Origin: CAMPJU01 sp046566095
GTDB taxonomy: Bacteria > Pseudomonadota > Gammaproteobacteria > Xanthomonadales > Xanthomonadaceae
Assembly (NCBI GenBank): GCA_046566095.1
Contig: JBKHXI010000032.1
Location: forward strand, 1-6,235
DNA length: 6,235 nucleotides
Direction of reading: 5' to 3'
The translations under genes were made by a program, and so were the position numbers. Below, one piece after another: positions 1 to 5,547 of the stretch. Numbering within the stretch: the first letter of the stretch is position 1; every line of letters starts with the position of its first letter. The notes beneath the pieces are model-generated. The model was not told the origin of the DNA. It worked only from the letters and a program-made list of their open reading frames with translations, and searched no databases.

Positions 1-2000
1 TCGACGGTGTTGGCGTCCAGCACCTCCGACCAGATGTAGGCGTAGTAGCCGGCCGAGTAGCCGCCCATGATGTGGCTGAAGTAGGGCGTGCGGTAGCGCG
101 GCGGCACCGGCTTGTAGTCGAGCCCGACCCGGCGCAGCGCGTCGGCCTCGAAGGCCATGACCTGCCCCGCGGCCGGCTGGCGCCCGTTCGGCAGCTGGTG
201 CAGCTCCTGGTCGAGCATGGCCGCGGCCAGGTACTCGGTGGTGGCGAAGCCCTGGTTGAACTGCGAGGCGGCCAGGACCTTGTCCAGCAGTTCCTTCGGC
301 ATCGGCTCGCCGGTCTGGTAGTGCTTGGCGTAATTGGCCAGGACGCTCGGCCAGTCGGCCCACATCTCGTAGACCTGGCTGGGGAACTCGACGAAGTCGC
401 GCGGCACGCTGGTGCCCGAGAACATCGGGTACTTCACGTCCGAGAACAGGCCGTGCAGGGCGTGGCCGAACTCGTGGAACATGGTGGTGACCTCGTCCCA
501 GGTCAGCAGCGTGGGCTGGCCGGCCGAGGGCTTGGGAATGTTCTGGTGGTTGGCCACGACCGACTTGGTGCCCTCCAGCTCGGACTGCGAGACGTAGGAG
601 TTCATCCACGCGCCGCCGCGCTTGGAGTCGCGCTTGTACGGGTCGAAGATGAAGATCGACAGGTGGCTGCCGTCCTTGTCGAACACGTCGTAGATCCAGG
701 TGTCCGGGTGGTACTTGGGCAGGTCGGTGCGCTCGCGGAAGGTGATGCCGAACAGCTGGGTGGAGGCGTGGAACACGCCGTTCTCCAGCACGTTCTTCAT
801 CTCCAGGTACGGCTTGAGCTCGGACTCGTCGAAGGCGTAGCGGTCCTGGCGCACCTTCTCGGCGTAGTAGGCCCAGTCCCAGGGCTCGAGCCGGAAGCTC
901 GGCTCGCCCCTGGCGGCCTGTTCGCGGTCGATCATCGCCTGCAGCGCGGCGCCTTCGCGCCGGGCGTTGGCCACCGCCGGCGGCGCCAGCTGGCGCAGCA
1001 TGGCGTTGACCGCCTGCGGGGTCCTGGCGGTCTCGTCCTCGAGCACGTAATGGGCGTGGGTCTCGTAGCCGAGCATGGCGGCGCGCTCGGCGCGCAGCTT
1101 CAGCACGTCGGCGACGATGGCGGTGGTGTCGAACTCGTTGCCGCGGCTGCCGCGCGCGACCGAGGCCTCGTGGATGCGCTGGCGCAGCGCGCGGTTCTGC
1201 AGGTAGGTGTTCGGCGGCTGCCCGGTGGTGTTCTGCAGGGTGATGACGTACTTGCCCTCGAGGCCGCGCGACTTCGCCGCCTCGGCCGCGGCGGCGATCT
1301 GCTCGTCGGACAGGCCGGCCAGTTCCTCGCGGCTGTCGACCGTGACCGCCGAGGCGTTGACCTCCTTGAGCACGTTCTGGCTGAACTGGGTGCCCAGCCG
1401 AGCCAGTTCGCCGTTGATCTCGCGCAGGCGGGCCTTCTGGGCCTCCGACAGCCGGGCGCCGGCGCGCACGAAGTTGGTGTGGTAGCGCTCGACCAGGCGC
1501 ACGCCCTCGGCATCGAGCCCGAGCGAATCGCGGCTGTCGTACAGCGCCTTGATGCGGGCGTAGAGGGCGGGGTTGAGCACGATCGCGTCGCGGTGCGCGG
1601 ACAGCTTGGGCGAGTATTCGGCCTGCAGCGCCTGGCGGGTGTCGTTGGTGTCGGTGCCGATCAGGTTGAAGAACACCCGGCTCACGCGGCCCAGGGTCTT
1701 GCCGGAACGCTCCAGCGCCAGGATGGTGTTCTCGAAGGTGGGCGCGTCGCGGTTGTCGGCGATCGCCTGGACTTCGGCGAGCTGCTCGGCCATGCCGCGG
1801 TCGAAGGCCGGGCCGAAGTGGCTGTCCTGGATCCGGTCGAAATGCGGGTACCCGAGGGGCAGGGTGCTTTCGCTGAAGAACGGGTTGGCCATGTCGGGCT
1901 GGCTCGCGGCGGCGGTATCGGTGCGGGCGGCGGTGCTGGCGCAGCCGGCGACGCTCAGGGCGATGGCGACGGCCAGGGCCCGGGCGATCGGTTGGGTCAT
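1..2000 (-). CDS. dcp: M3 family zinc metallopeptidase, peptidyl-dipeptidase Dcp type, lipoprotein (3' end cut by window)
   Basis: Removes C-terminal dipeptides from peptides in characterised Dcp enzymes; a zinc hydrolase of MEROPS family M3. The visible part is 666 codons. The zinc site HEFGHALH is at residues 509-516 (positions 453-476), with H509 and H513 as ligands and E510 as catalytic base. The third ligand is E538 in DFVEFPSQ, 29 residues after the first His, the usual M3 spacing. The N-terminus (MTQPIARALAVAIALSVAGC) is a lipoprotein signal with lipobox VAGC and lipidated Cys20, so the enzyme is probably anchored in the periplasm, unlike cytoplasmic E. coli Dcp. The start is ATG at 2000-1998, with AGGAG (2009-2013) eight bases upstream. 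The last roughly 50 residues, expected from usual family length, lie outside the window. Oligopeptidase A is the related alternative, but the exported form and the VPRDFVEFPSQ context fit Dcp. The family is certain; the exact specificity is inferred. Confidence 0.95.
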   Translation of the reverse strand, partial: MTQPIARALAVAIALSVAGCASTAARTDTAAASQPDMANPFFSESTLPLGYPHFDRIQDSHFGPAFDRGMAEQLAEVQAIADNRDAPTFENTILALERSGKTLGRVSRVFFNLIGTDTNDTRQALQAEYSPKLSAHRDAIVLNPALYARIKALYDSRDSLGLDAEGVRLVERYHTNFVRAGARLSEAQKARLREINGELARLGTQFSQNVLKEVNASAVTVDSREELAGLSDEQIAAAAEAAKSRGLEGKYVITLQNTTGQPPNTYLQNRALRQRIHEASVARGSRGNEFDTTAIVADVLKLRAERAAMLGYETHAHYVLEDETARTPQAVNAMLRQLAPPAVANARREGAALQAMIDREQAARGEPSFRLEPWDWAYYAEKVRQDRYAFDESELKPYLEMKNVLENGVFHASTQLFGITFRERTDLPKYHPDTWIYDVFDKDGSHLSIFIFDPYKRDSKRGGAWMNSYVSQSELEGTKSVVANHQNIPKPSAGQPTLLTWDEVTTMFHEFGHALHGLFSDVKYPMFSGTSVPRDFVEFPSQVYEMWADWPSVLANYAKHYQTGEPMPKELLDKVLAASQFNQGFATTEYLAAAMLDQELHQLPNGRQPAAGQVMAFEADALRRVGLDYKPVPPRYRTPYFSHIMGGYSAGYYAYIWSEVLDANTV

Positions 2001-2196
2001 GGGTGGCACTCCTCGTCGAGGGGAACCCTGGAGCCTACCGCATCGGGGGGCGACGGACCCATGACGAAAGGCATGACGGAAGACCGGTGCGGCCGCCCTG
2101 CCGCGGCCCCGGCGCCGCCGCCCGGGACCGGTTCACCCCGCCGCGACCGGCAGGGCCGCAGGATCGGGGCCCTGTCCAGACAACCGGAGGATCCCC
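2001..2196. promoter_or_regulatory. Divergent intergenic region between dcp and the CBS gene
   Basis: This gap separates two divergently transcribed genes, so it must hold both promoters. On the minus strand a TAGGCT (plus positions 2032-2037) preceded by GCGG could be a -10 for dcp, about 30 bases before its start, but no -35 is recognisable. No plausible promoter for the CBS gene was seen. A 9-bp inverted repeat, GCCCTGCCG at 2095-2103 and CGGCAGGGC at 2148-2156, encloses 44 bases. The palindrome ACCGGT occurs twice (2083-2088 and 2127-2132). No small gene is supported here. Confidence 0.35.
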
Positions 2197-2616
2197 ATGG
2201 ATGTGCGTTCCGTCATGACCCCGAACCCGGCCTGCTGCGCGCCGGACACCACCCTGCAGGAGGCGGCCCGGCTGATGCAGGAGCACGACTGCGGCCAGAT
2301 TCCGGTGGTCGGCGACGGCCAGCTGGTCGGCGTGATCACCGACCGCGACATCGCCGTGCGCGCCGTCGCCCAGGGCCGCGACGTCAGCGCCCGGGTCGGC
2401 GACTACATGACCGCGCCGGTGACCACGGTCAAGCCCGACTGCACCCTCGAGGACTGCTGCAACCTGATGGAGTCCAACAAGATCCGCCGGGTGGTGGTGG
2501 TGGACGACCAGGGCGGCGTGGCCGGCATCGTCGCCCAGGCCGACGTGGCCCGCAGCGGCCGCGACGCCAAGACCGCCGAGGTGGTGAAGGAAGTCTCAGA
2601 GCCAGGCCGTCACTAG
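2197..2616 (+). CDS. Stand-alone CBS-pair protein (139 aa), Cys-rich
   Basis: A small soluble protein made almost wholly of two CBS domains (about residues 7-62 and 71-127), which together form a Bateman module. Such modules usually bind AMP, ATP or related ligands and act as energy or stress sensors. CBS1 carries the classic GVITDRD segment (residues 45-51) with Thr48 and Asp51 in the ribose-phosphate binding position. CBS2 has GIVAQAD (110-116), so the usual Ser/Thr is Ala113. Each domain starts with the VMTPNP/YMTAPV signature. Six cysteines (13, 14, 32, 82, 87, 88) are many for 139 residues, and the two CC pairs sit at similar places in the two repeats. The start ATG has GGAGG (2186-2190) six bases upstream. 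It is divergent from dcp and followed by a hairpin, so it is probably a single-gene unit. The CBS fold is clear; the ligand and partner are unknown. Confidence 0.93.
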   Translation: MDVRSVMTPNPACCAPDTTLQEAARLMQEHDCGQIPVVGDGQLVGVITDRDIAVRAVAQGRDVSARVGDYMTAPVTTVKPDCTLEDCCNLMESNKIRRVVVVDDQGGVAGIVAQADVARSGRDAKTAEVVKEVSEPGRH

Positions 2617-2641
2617 CCAGCCCCCGCAGAAGGAGCATCCT

Positions 2642-2664
2642 GGCCCCGGGCGTGACCCGGGGCC
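2642..2664 (+). terminator. Perfect 9-bp GC hairpin downstream of the CBS gene
   Basis: GGCCCCGGG (2642-2650), loop CGTGA, CCCGGGGCC (2656-2664): all nine pairs are G-C. It begins 26 bases after the CBS stop codon. There is no T-run after it, so it is not a textbook intrinsic terminator, but such stems often act as terminators or 3'-end stabilisers in GC-rich genomes. It probably separates the CBS transcript from the next gene. Confidence 0.5.
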
Positions 2665-2742
2665 GGGGGCGTGGCCCCGCCGGTTCACGACCTCCGTTGA
2701 CCGGTTGCGGCACGCAGGCACCAGGCATCAGGGAGGCGTTTC

Positions 2743-3138
2743 ATGACTGGATCCGAATGCCCGAACTCGGACCAAGGTTTCGCCATCCGCTTCGAGCCGC
2801 ACCGTGCAGGTTGGCGCGTGCATGTCACCGGCCCGATTTCGCTTGCCAACACCATCGCCTACTGGACCCGGATCGTGGAGGAAATACGGGCGGATCCCAA
2901 GCCGGTGCTGCTGGTCGACGAAATGCAGGGCGCTCCCCTCGATGCCGGGGACTGGGAACAGCTGGTCGAGGCGATGCAGGGGACCGGGCTGGAGAAGGTC
3001 CGCATCGCCCACGTCAAGCCGCGCGGGCTGGATGCCGTCGAGTACTGCGAGATCTTCGCCCGTGAGGCGGGGTTCGATGCGCGCGTGTTCACCGATGAGA
3101 ACACCGCGGCGCTGTGGCTGCGCCACGGCGAGCGCTGA
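2743..3138 (+). CDS. Small protein of probable STAS/SpoIIAA-like fold (131 aa)
   Basis: A soluble protein with no signal peptide or membrane segment. Its layout resembles SpoIIAA-like/STAS proteins: a beta pair at about residues 13-30 (GFAIRFEPHRAGWRVHVTG), helix 34-50, a central hydrophobic strand PVLLVDEMQG (54-63), a helix DAGDWEQLVEAMQ (67-79), strand KVRIAHV (85-91), helix 95-109, strand ARVFTD (113-118) and a final helix ENTAALWLRHG. The VLLVDEMQGAPLD segment and the closing EN-AALWL segment are the best resemblances to that superfamily. Members are often anti-anti-sigma or lipid/anion-binding modules, but no catalytic motif lets me assign a role. A strong GGGAGG (2731-2736) lies six bases before the ATG. 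The gene is 126 bases after the CBS gene in the same direction, with a hairpin between them, so cotranscription is doubtful. The coding frame is convincing; the fold call is inferred from the strand/helix pattern. Confidence 0.8.
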   Translation: MTGSECPNSDQGFAIRFEPHRAGWRVHVTGPISLANTIAYWTRIVEEIRADPKPVLLVDEMQGAPLDAGDWEQLVEAMQGTGLEKVRIAHVKPRGLDAVEYCEIFAREAGFDARVFTDENTAALWLRHGER

Positions 3139-3167
3139 TCGCAGACAGCCCGCCCGCCGACACGCCC

Positions 3168-3192
3168 GTCATCCCGAGCGTAGCGAGGGATC
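3168..3192. repeat. Dispersed GTCATCCCGAGCG-type repeat
   Basis: A 25-base element starting GTCATCCCGAGCG and ending AGCGAGGGATC lies in the 83-bp gap between two convergent genes. ATCCC (3171-3175) and GGGAT (3187-3191) can pair as a five-bp stem. From general knowledge, this motif recurs in intergenic DNA of many unrelated bacterial genomes and is often mistranslated into spurious HPERSEGS-type proteins. Only one copy is present here, so its repeat nature rests on recognition rather than on this window. Confidence 0.6.
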
Positions 3193-3221
3193 CGCTGCTG
3201 GCGCCCCGCTGGTTCGGCGCG

Positions 3222-3644
3222 TCAACGCACGATGGTCACCGGTCTGTCGGCCTGGCTCAGCACCCTGGCCGAAATCGAGCCCAGCAGCATGCCCTGGACC
3301 GCACCGCGTCCGTGCGAGCCCATGACGATCAGGTCGGCCTTCTCGGACCTGGCCAGCTTGAGGATCGTCGGGGCGATCTCGCCGACCCGGCCCAGTTCCT
3401 CGAACGGGAGCTTGGCCCGCCCCAGCATCCTGCGCGCCGGACGCAGCATGTGGTCGGTGTTCTCGGCATGCAGCTCGGCCGCGGCCTTGGCGCCGATCGC
3501 CACCGCCACCCGCTCGAGCATCGGCAGGTCGACCGCCGCGACCAGTATCTTCGGCGGCTTGGCCATGGCCCGCGCCAGCGCGATCACGTGCTTGACCGCC
3601 CGGCTGCTGATCTCGCTGCCGTCGACTGCCACCAGTATCTTCAT
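3222..3644 (-). CDS. Universal stress protein, single UspA domain (140 aa)
   Basis: A cytoplasmic Usp of the ATP-binding subclass. The N-terminus MKILVAVDGSEISSRAV has the conserved Asp8 and Ser10 of the nucleotide site. The C-terminal motif G109-x2-G112-x9-G122-S123 (in MGSHGRGAVQGMLLGSIS) matches the ATP-binding signature GX2GX9G(S/T). It ends in DRPVTIVR, typical of the last Usp strand, and its length is normal for one domain. The ATG (3644-3642) has GAGGA (3653-3657) eight bases upstream. Longer in-frame reading upstream passes through intergenic REP sequence and is not protein-like. It faces the STAS-like gene tail to tail, and its promoter must lie in the gap to the right. Usp proteins usually support survival under starvation, oxidative or other stress; the specific trigger here is not visible. 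Confidence 0.96.
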   Translation of the reverse strand: MKILVAVDGSEISSRAVKHVIALARAMAKPPKILVAAVDLPMLERVAVAIGAKAAAELHAENTDHMLRPARRMLGRAKLPFEELGRVGEIAPTILKLARSEKADLIVMGSHGRGAVQGMLLGSISARVLSQADRPVTIVR

Positions 3645-3770
3645 GGTCCGGGTCCTCGCATGGATGGGACGGAAGGAATCAGCGCGCAGTGTAGCCGCCG
3701 CCGACCGCCCGTTCCGGACCGGCGACGCTCCGAATCCTCGCCCGCCCCGCCTCCACCTATCCCACGCTTC

Positions 3771-3795
3771 GTAGGAGCGCCCCTTGGGCGCGATC
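3771..3795 (+). repeat. GTAG-type REP element, copy A
   Basis: A 25-base element opening GTAGGAGCG and ending GGGCGCGATC. Bases 7-12 (GCGCCC) and 16-21 (GGGCGC) form a six-bp stem with loop CTT. It is identical over all 25 bases to copy E at 5750-5774. The GTAG head followed by a short palindrome fits the REP class described in Stenotrophomonas (SMAG elements), which is thought to be mobilised by REP-associated tyrosine transposases. Confidence 0.88.
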
Positions 3796-3823
3796 CCCGC
3801 GCCGGCCGGAGATGCGTCGTCGG

Positions 3824-3848
3824 CATCGCGGGCAAGGCCCGCTCCTAC
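3824..3848 (-). repeat. GTAG-type REP element, copy B (inverted partner of A)
   Basis: Read on the minus strand it starts GTAGGAGCG and aligns to copy A with five differences, at element positions 10, 11, 17, 18 and 25. The first four are two compensatory pairs: C-G pairs 10-18 and 11-17 in copy A are G-C here, giving stem GCGGGC/GCCCGC with the same CTT loop. It is separated from copy A by 28 bases and points the other way, forming a REP dimer. Confidence 0.87.
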
Positions 3849-3928
3849 GGGACGTCCGGCCGGGCGTGGGGCAGGCTCGCGGCGTGCGGCCCGGATTCCG
3901 CGGCCCCACCGCATGACGCCTGCGCTTC

Positions 3929-3953
3929 GCAGGAGCGCACCTTGGGCGCGATG
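3929..3953 (+). repeat. GTAG-type REP element, degenerate copy C
   Basis: Aligns to copy A with three differences: GCAG instead of GTAG at the head, A for C at element position 11 (breaking one stem pair) and G for C at position 25. It is followed by a partial inverted copy (3958-3969) that ends next to the fpr stop codon, so this too looks like the remnant of an inverted dimer. Confidence 0.78.
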
Positions 3954-3969
3954 GCCGTCGCGCCCAAGG
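3940..3969 (-). terminator. Perfect 12-bp hairpin immediately after the fpr stop, built from REP sequence
   Basis: CCTTGGGCGCGA (3940-3951), six-base loop, TCGCGCCCAAGG (3958-3969): all 12 pairs match. On the minus strand the stem begins two bases after the fpr TGA (3973-3971). There is no T-run beyond it. The position suggests transcription termination or protection of the fpr mRNA 3' end, a known role of REP hairpins; the function is inferred. Confidence 0.6.
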
Positions 3970-3970
3970 G

Positions 3971-4762
3971 TCACTTCTCGACGAAGGCGCGCTCGAAGAC
4001 GTAGCGGCCGGGCACGCCGATGCGCGGCGCGGCGTCGAAGCCGCGGCCTTCCAGCAACGCGCGGAAGTCGGCCAGCATCGCCGGGCTGCCGCAGAGCATG
4101 GCGCGGTCGTGGGCCGGGTCGATCGGGTCCAGGCCCAGGTCGGCGGCCATCTGCCCGCTGGCCAGCAGGTCGGTGAGGCGGCCGCGGTGGCGGCGGCCGT
4201 CGTGGACATGGTCCTCGCGGGTCACCGCCGGGTAGTACAGCAGGCGCCCGCGGACCAGTTCGCCGAGGTATTCGTGGTCGCGCAGCGCGGCGATCTCGTC
4301 GGCGTAGCACAGGTCGCGGGCATGGCGCACGCCATGGCAGACGACCACGCGCTCGAAGCGTTCCCAGGTCTCCGGGTCGCGGACGATCGACAGCCACGGC
4401 GCCAGCCCGGTGCCGGTGCCGAGCAGGTAGAGGTTGCGGCCCGGGTGCAGGTCGTGGACCAGCAGCGTGCCGGTCGGCTTGCGGCCCACCAGCACCTGGT
4501 CGCCGGGGCGGATGTGCTGCAGGCGCGAGGTCAGCGGGCCGTCGGGCACCTTGATGCTGAAGAACTCCAGCCGCTCCTCCCAGCTGGCGCTGGCGATCGA
4601 GTAGGCGCGCAGCAGCGGCCGCTCCGCCACCTGCAGCCCGAGCATCACGAACTGGCCGCTGGTGAAGCGCAGGCCCGGGTCGCGGGTGGTGGAGAAGCTG
4701 AAGTAGTCGTCCGTCCAGTGACGGACGTCCAGCACGGTTTCGGTGCCGTAGGCGGAACTCAT
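3971..4762 (-). CDS. fpr: Ferredoxin--NADP+ reductase, subclass IA (263 aa)
   Basis: An FAD enzyme moving electrons between NADPH and ferredoxin or flavodoxin, usually supplying reduced carriers for oxidative-stress defence and Fe-S cluster or haem-iron chemistry. The FAD domain carries RAYS (residues 52-55), the R-x-Y-S flavin motif. The NADP domain has GTGTGLAP (115-122) and CGSP (224-227). The protein ends in YVFERAFVEK, the C-terminus typical of Azotobacter/Pseudomonas-type FPR. The length is normal. ATG at 4762-4760 is chosen because the conserved MSSAYGTETVLDVRHWT start follows. An upstream in-frame TTG (4843-4841) adds 27 Ala/Pro-rich residues and lies inside the -35 box, so it cannot be on the transcript from the promoter seen here. 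No Shine-Dalgarno is visible: the leader before ATG is C-rich. A perfect hairpin follows the stop. Confidence 0.96.
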   Translation of the reverse strand: MSSAYGTETVLDVRHWTDDYFSFSTTRDPGLRFTSGQFVMLGLQVAERPLLRAYSIASASWEERLEFFSIKVPDGPLTSRLQHIRPGDQVLVGRKPTGTLLVHDLHPGRNLYLLGTGTGLAPWLSIVRDPETWERFERVVVCHGVRHARDLCYADEIAALRDHEYLGELVRGRLLYYPAVTREDHVHDGRRHRGRLTDLLASGQMAADLGLDPIDPAHDRAMLCGSPAMLADFRALLEGRGFDAAPRIGVPGRYVFERAFVEK

Positions 4763-4814
4763 GGGCGGCTGCGGGGAGGGGGAGGGCGGCGCGGCGGATG
4801 CGGCCGGGGCCGGC

Positions 4815-4843
4815 GTTGTACGGGCCGCCGGCGCCGGGGTCAA
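4815..4843 (-). promoter_or_regulatory. Probable sigma70 promoter of fpr
   Basis: On the minus strand TTGACC (plus 4838-4843; five of six to TTGACA) and TACAAC (plus 4815-4820; four of six to TATAAT) are separated by exactly 17 bases. Transcription would start near 4808, giving a leader of about 45 bases before the ATG. The -35 box occupies most of the loop of the hairpin at 4829-4853. Confidence 0.65.
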
Positions 4844-4853
4844 GCCGGCGCCG
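4829..4853 (-). terminator. 9-bp hairpin after the lipoprotein gene, overlapping the fpr promoter
   Basis: CGGCGCCGG (4829-4837) pairs perfectly with CCGGCGCCG (4845-4853) around a seven-base loop. It lies 12 bases beyond the stop of the upstream minus-strand lipoprotein gene. There is no T-run. It could end that transcript, or the symmetry may be a protein site over the fpr promoter. Both arms are rich in the palindrome GGCGCC, so self-pairing within an arm is also possible. Confidence 0.45.
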
Positions 4854-4865
4854 CGGCGCGGCGGA

Positions 4866-5486
4866 TCAGAACTGGCCGCGGACCACGCCCATGTGGGCGA
4901 GGACCTCGTCGATCTCCGCCTTGGCCTGCACCAGGTCCGGCTCGGCCTGCGACAGCAGCACCAGGACCGTGGCCGGATGGGTGATCAGGTCCTTCATGTG
5001 GTAGCAGAAGCCGGCGTTGTCGATCTTCGGCAGCGCGCCGTCGTGGTGGAAGTCGCGCTCGATCGCCACGTGGTCGAGCTGCGGCCAGCGCTCGCGGACC
5101 GCGAGCGCTGCCTCCAGGTAGGGCGCGCAGTGCGGGTGGATCTCGACGAAGGCCGGGACGATTTCCGCGGCGCGGTCGATCAGGCCCTCGGCCTGCGACC
5201 GCAGGCGGTCGGCCCCGGCGCCCGCGGCGATGGCTGCGGCCAGGTCGGCGGCTTCGCGCTGGTACTGGTCCAGGAGTTCGGTCGCGGGCGAGCCGGGGCC
5301 GGCCGGGCCGGTGGGTTCGCCGCCAGCGCCCGCCGCAGCGCCGGTAGCGGCGGCTTCGGCCGACGGCTCCGGGCCCGGCTGCGCGGCGGGGCCTGCGTCT
5401 TCGGGTGCGGGACGGCTGCAGCCGGTGGCGAGCAGGAAGGCGAGGGCGAGGGCGCCGAGGCGACGGGACGCAGTGAAGGACTGCAT
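4866..5486 (-). CDS. Lipoprotein of unknown function with a His/Cys-rich helical domain, probably Fur-regulated (206 aa)
   Basis: I do not recognise a named family. A lipoprotein signal (residues 1-23, FLLATGC, Cys23) predicts attachment to the envelope. A low-complexity Ala/Gly/Pro linker follows (about 24-68), then a mainly helical domain to the C-terminus. That domain holds a striking set of potential metal or haem ligands: EIHPHC (H117, H119, C120), H139, RDFHHDG (H147, H148, D149), FCYHMKD (C161, H163) and H170 in ITHPATV. C120 and C161 could form a disulfide. ATG at 5486-5484 is preferred; extending to TTG at 5516 adds MRVVIICEPI and would begin within the -10/Fur box. The Shine-Dalgarno is weak (GTGAG about seven bases upstream). 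A consensus-like promoter overlapped by a probable Fur box suggests induction on iron starvation. A periplasmic iron- or haem-binding role is inference only. Confidence 0.88.
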   Translation of the reverse strand: MQSFTASRRLGALALAFLLATGCSRPAPEDAGPAAQPGPEPSAEAAATGAAAGAGGEPTGPAGPGSPATELLDQYQREAADLAAAIAAGAGADRLRSQAEGLIDRAAEIVPAFVEIHPHCAPYLEAALAVRERWPQLDHVAIERDFHHDGALPKIDNAGFCYHMKDLITHPATVLVLLSQAEPDLVQAKAEIDEVLAHMGVVRGQF

Positions 5487-5497
5487 GATTGGCTCAC

Positions 5498-5519
5498 AAA
5501 TGATAACGACTCGCAATTA
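5498..5519. promoter_or_regulatory. Probable Fur box over the lipoprotein promoter
   Basis: Plus-strand TGATAAC-G-ACTCGCA (5501-5515) fits the 7-1-7 inverted Fur pattern TGATAAT-n-ATTATCA at 10 of 14 positions, flanked by AA and ATT. The CGCA half-site end resembles variants I recall from Pseudomonas and Xanthomonas Fur boxes. It is an AT-rich island in very GC-rich DNA, and it covers the -10 edge and predicted transcription start of the minus-strand lipoprotein gene, the classic place for Fur repression. Confidence 0.65.
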
Positions 5520-5544
5520 GACGCCAGATGCCGCGGCCGGTCAA
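5516..5544 (-). promoter_or_regulatory. Sigma70 promoter of the lipoprotein gene
   Basis: On the minus strand TTGACC (plus 5539-5544; five of six) and TCTAAT (plus 5516-5521; five of six) are spaced exactly 17 bases apart. The start would be near 5509, about 23 bases before the ATG. It is the best promoter match in the window, and the same -35 hexamer and spacing occur before fpr. Confidence 0.72.
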
Positions 5545-5547
5545 TGC

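Larger units (their letters stand above)
3645..3970. other. Intergenic region between uspA and fpr, carrying REP elements
   Basis: No gene is supported in these 326 bases. The part nearest the Usp gene should hold its promoter: a minus-strand TACACT (plus 3688-3693), about 44 bases before its ATG, is a possible -10 (four of six), but there is no -35 at the expected distance. The rest carries an inverted pair of GTAG REP elements (3771-3795 and 3824-3848), and a third one (3929-3953) that with its neighbour forms a perfect hairpin at the end of fpr. Confidence 0.6.

Noticed and set aside
2697..2702. TTGACC as a -35 box for the STAS-like gene.
   Set aside because: No -10 occurs at 15-19 bases spacing, and the start would fall on the ribosome-binding site.
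72..3065. A 997-codon open frame on the plus strand across the whole dcp region and beyond.
   Set aside because: It is antisense to a clear M3 peptidase with an intact zinc motif and then crosses the CBS and STAS-like genes in another frame. Its protein is low-complexity and Arg/Gly/Val-rich, as expected from the reverse frame of a GC-rich gene.
2728..3126. A 132-codon minus-strand frame opposite the STAS-like gene.
   Set aside because: It looks moderately protein-like, but the plus-strand frame has a strong ribosome-binding site at the right distance and a better alpha/beta pattern. The minus frame has no supporting start context.
3222..4397. A 391-codon minus-strand frame that would fuse upstream sequence to the Usp domain.
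   Set aside because: The Usp domain starts naturally at 3644 with its own ribosome-binding site; the extension runs through intergenic REP DNA and antiphase fpr sequence.
4763..4843. An N-terminal extension of fpr from TTG at 4843.
   Set aside because: It adds only Ala/Pro-rich residues, the conserved FPR start is at 4762, and the TTG is part of the predicted -35 box.
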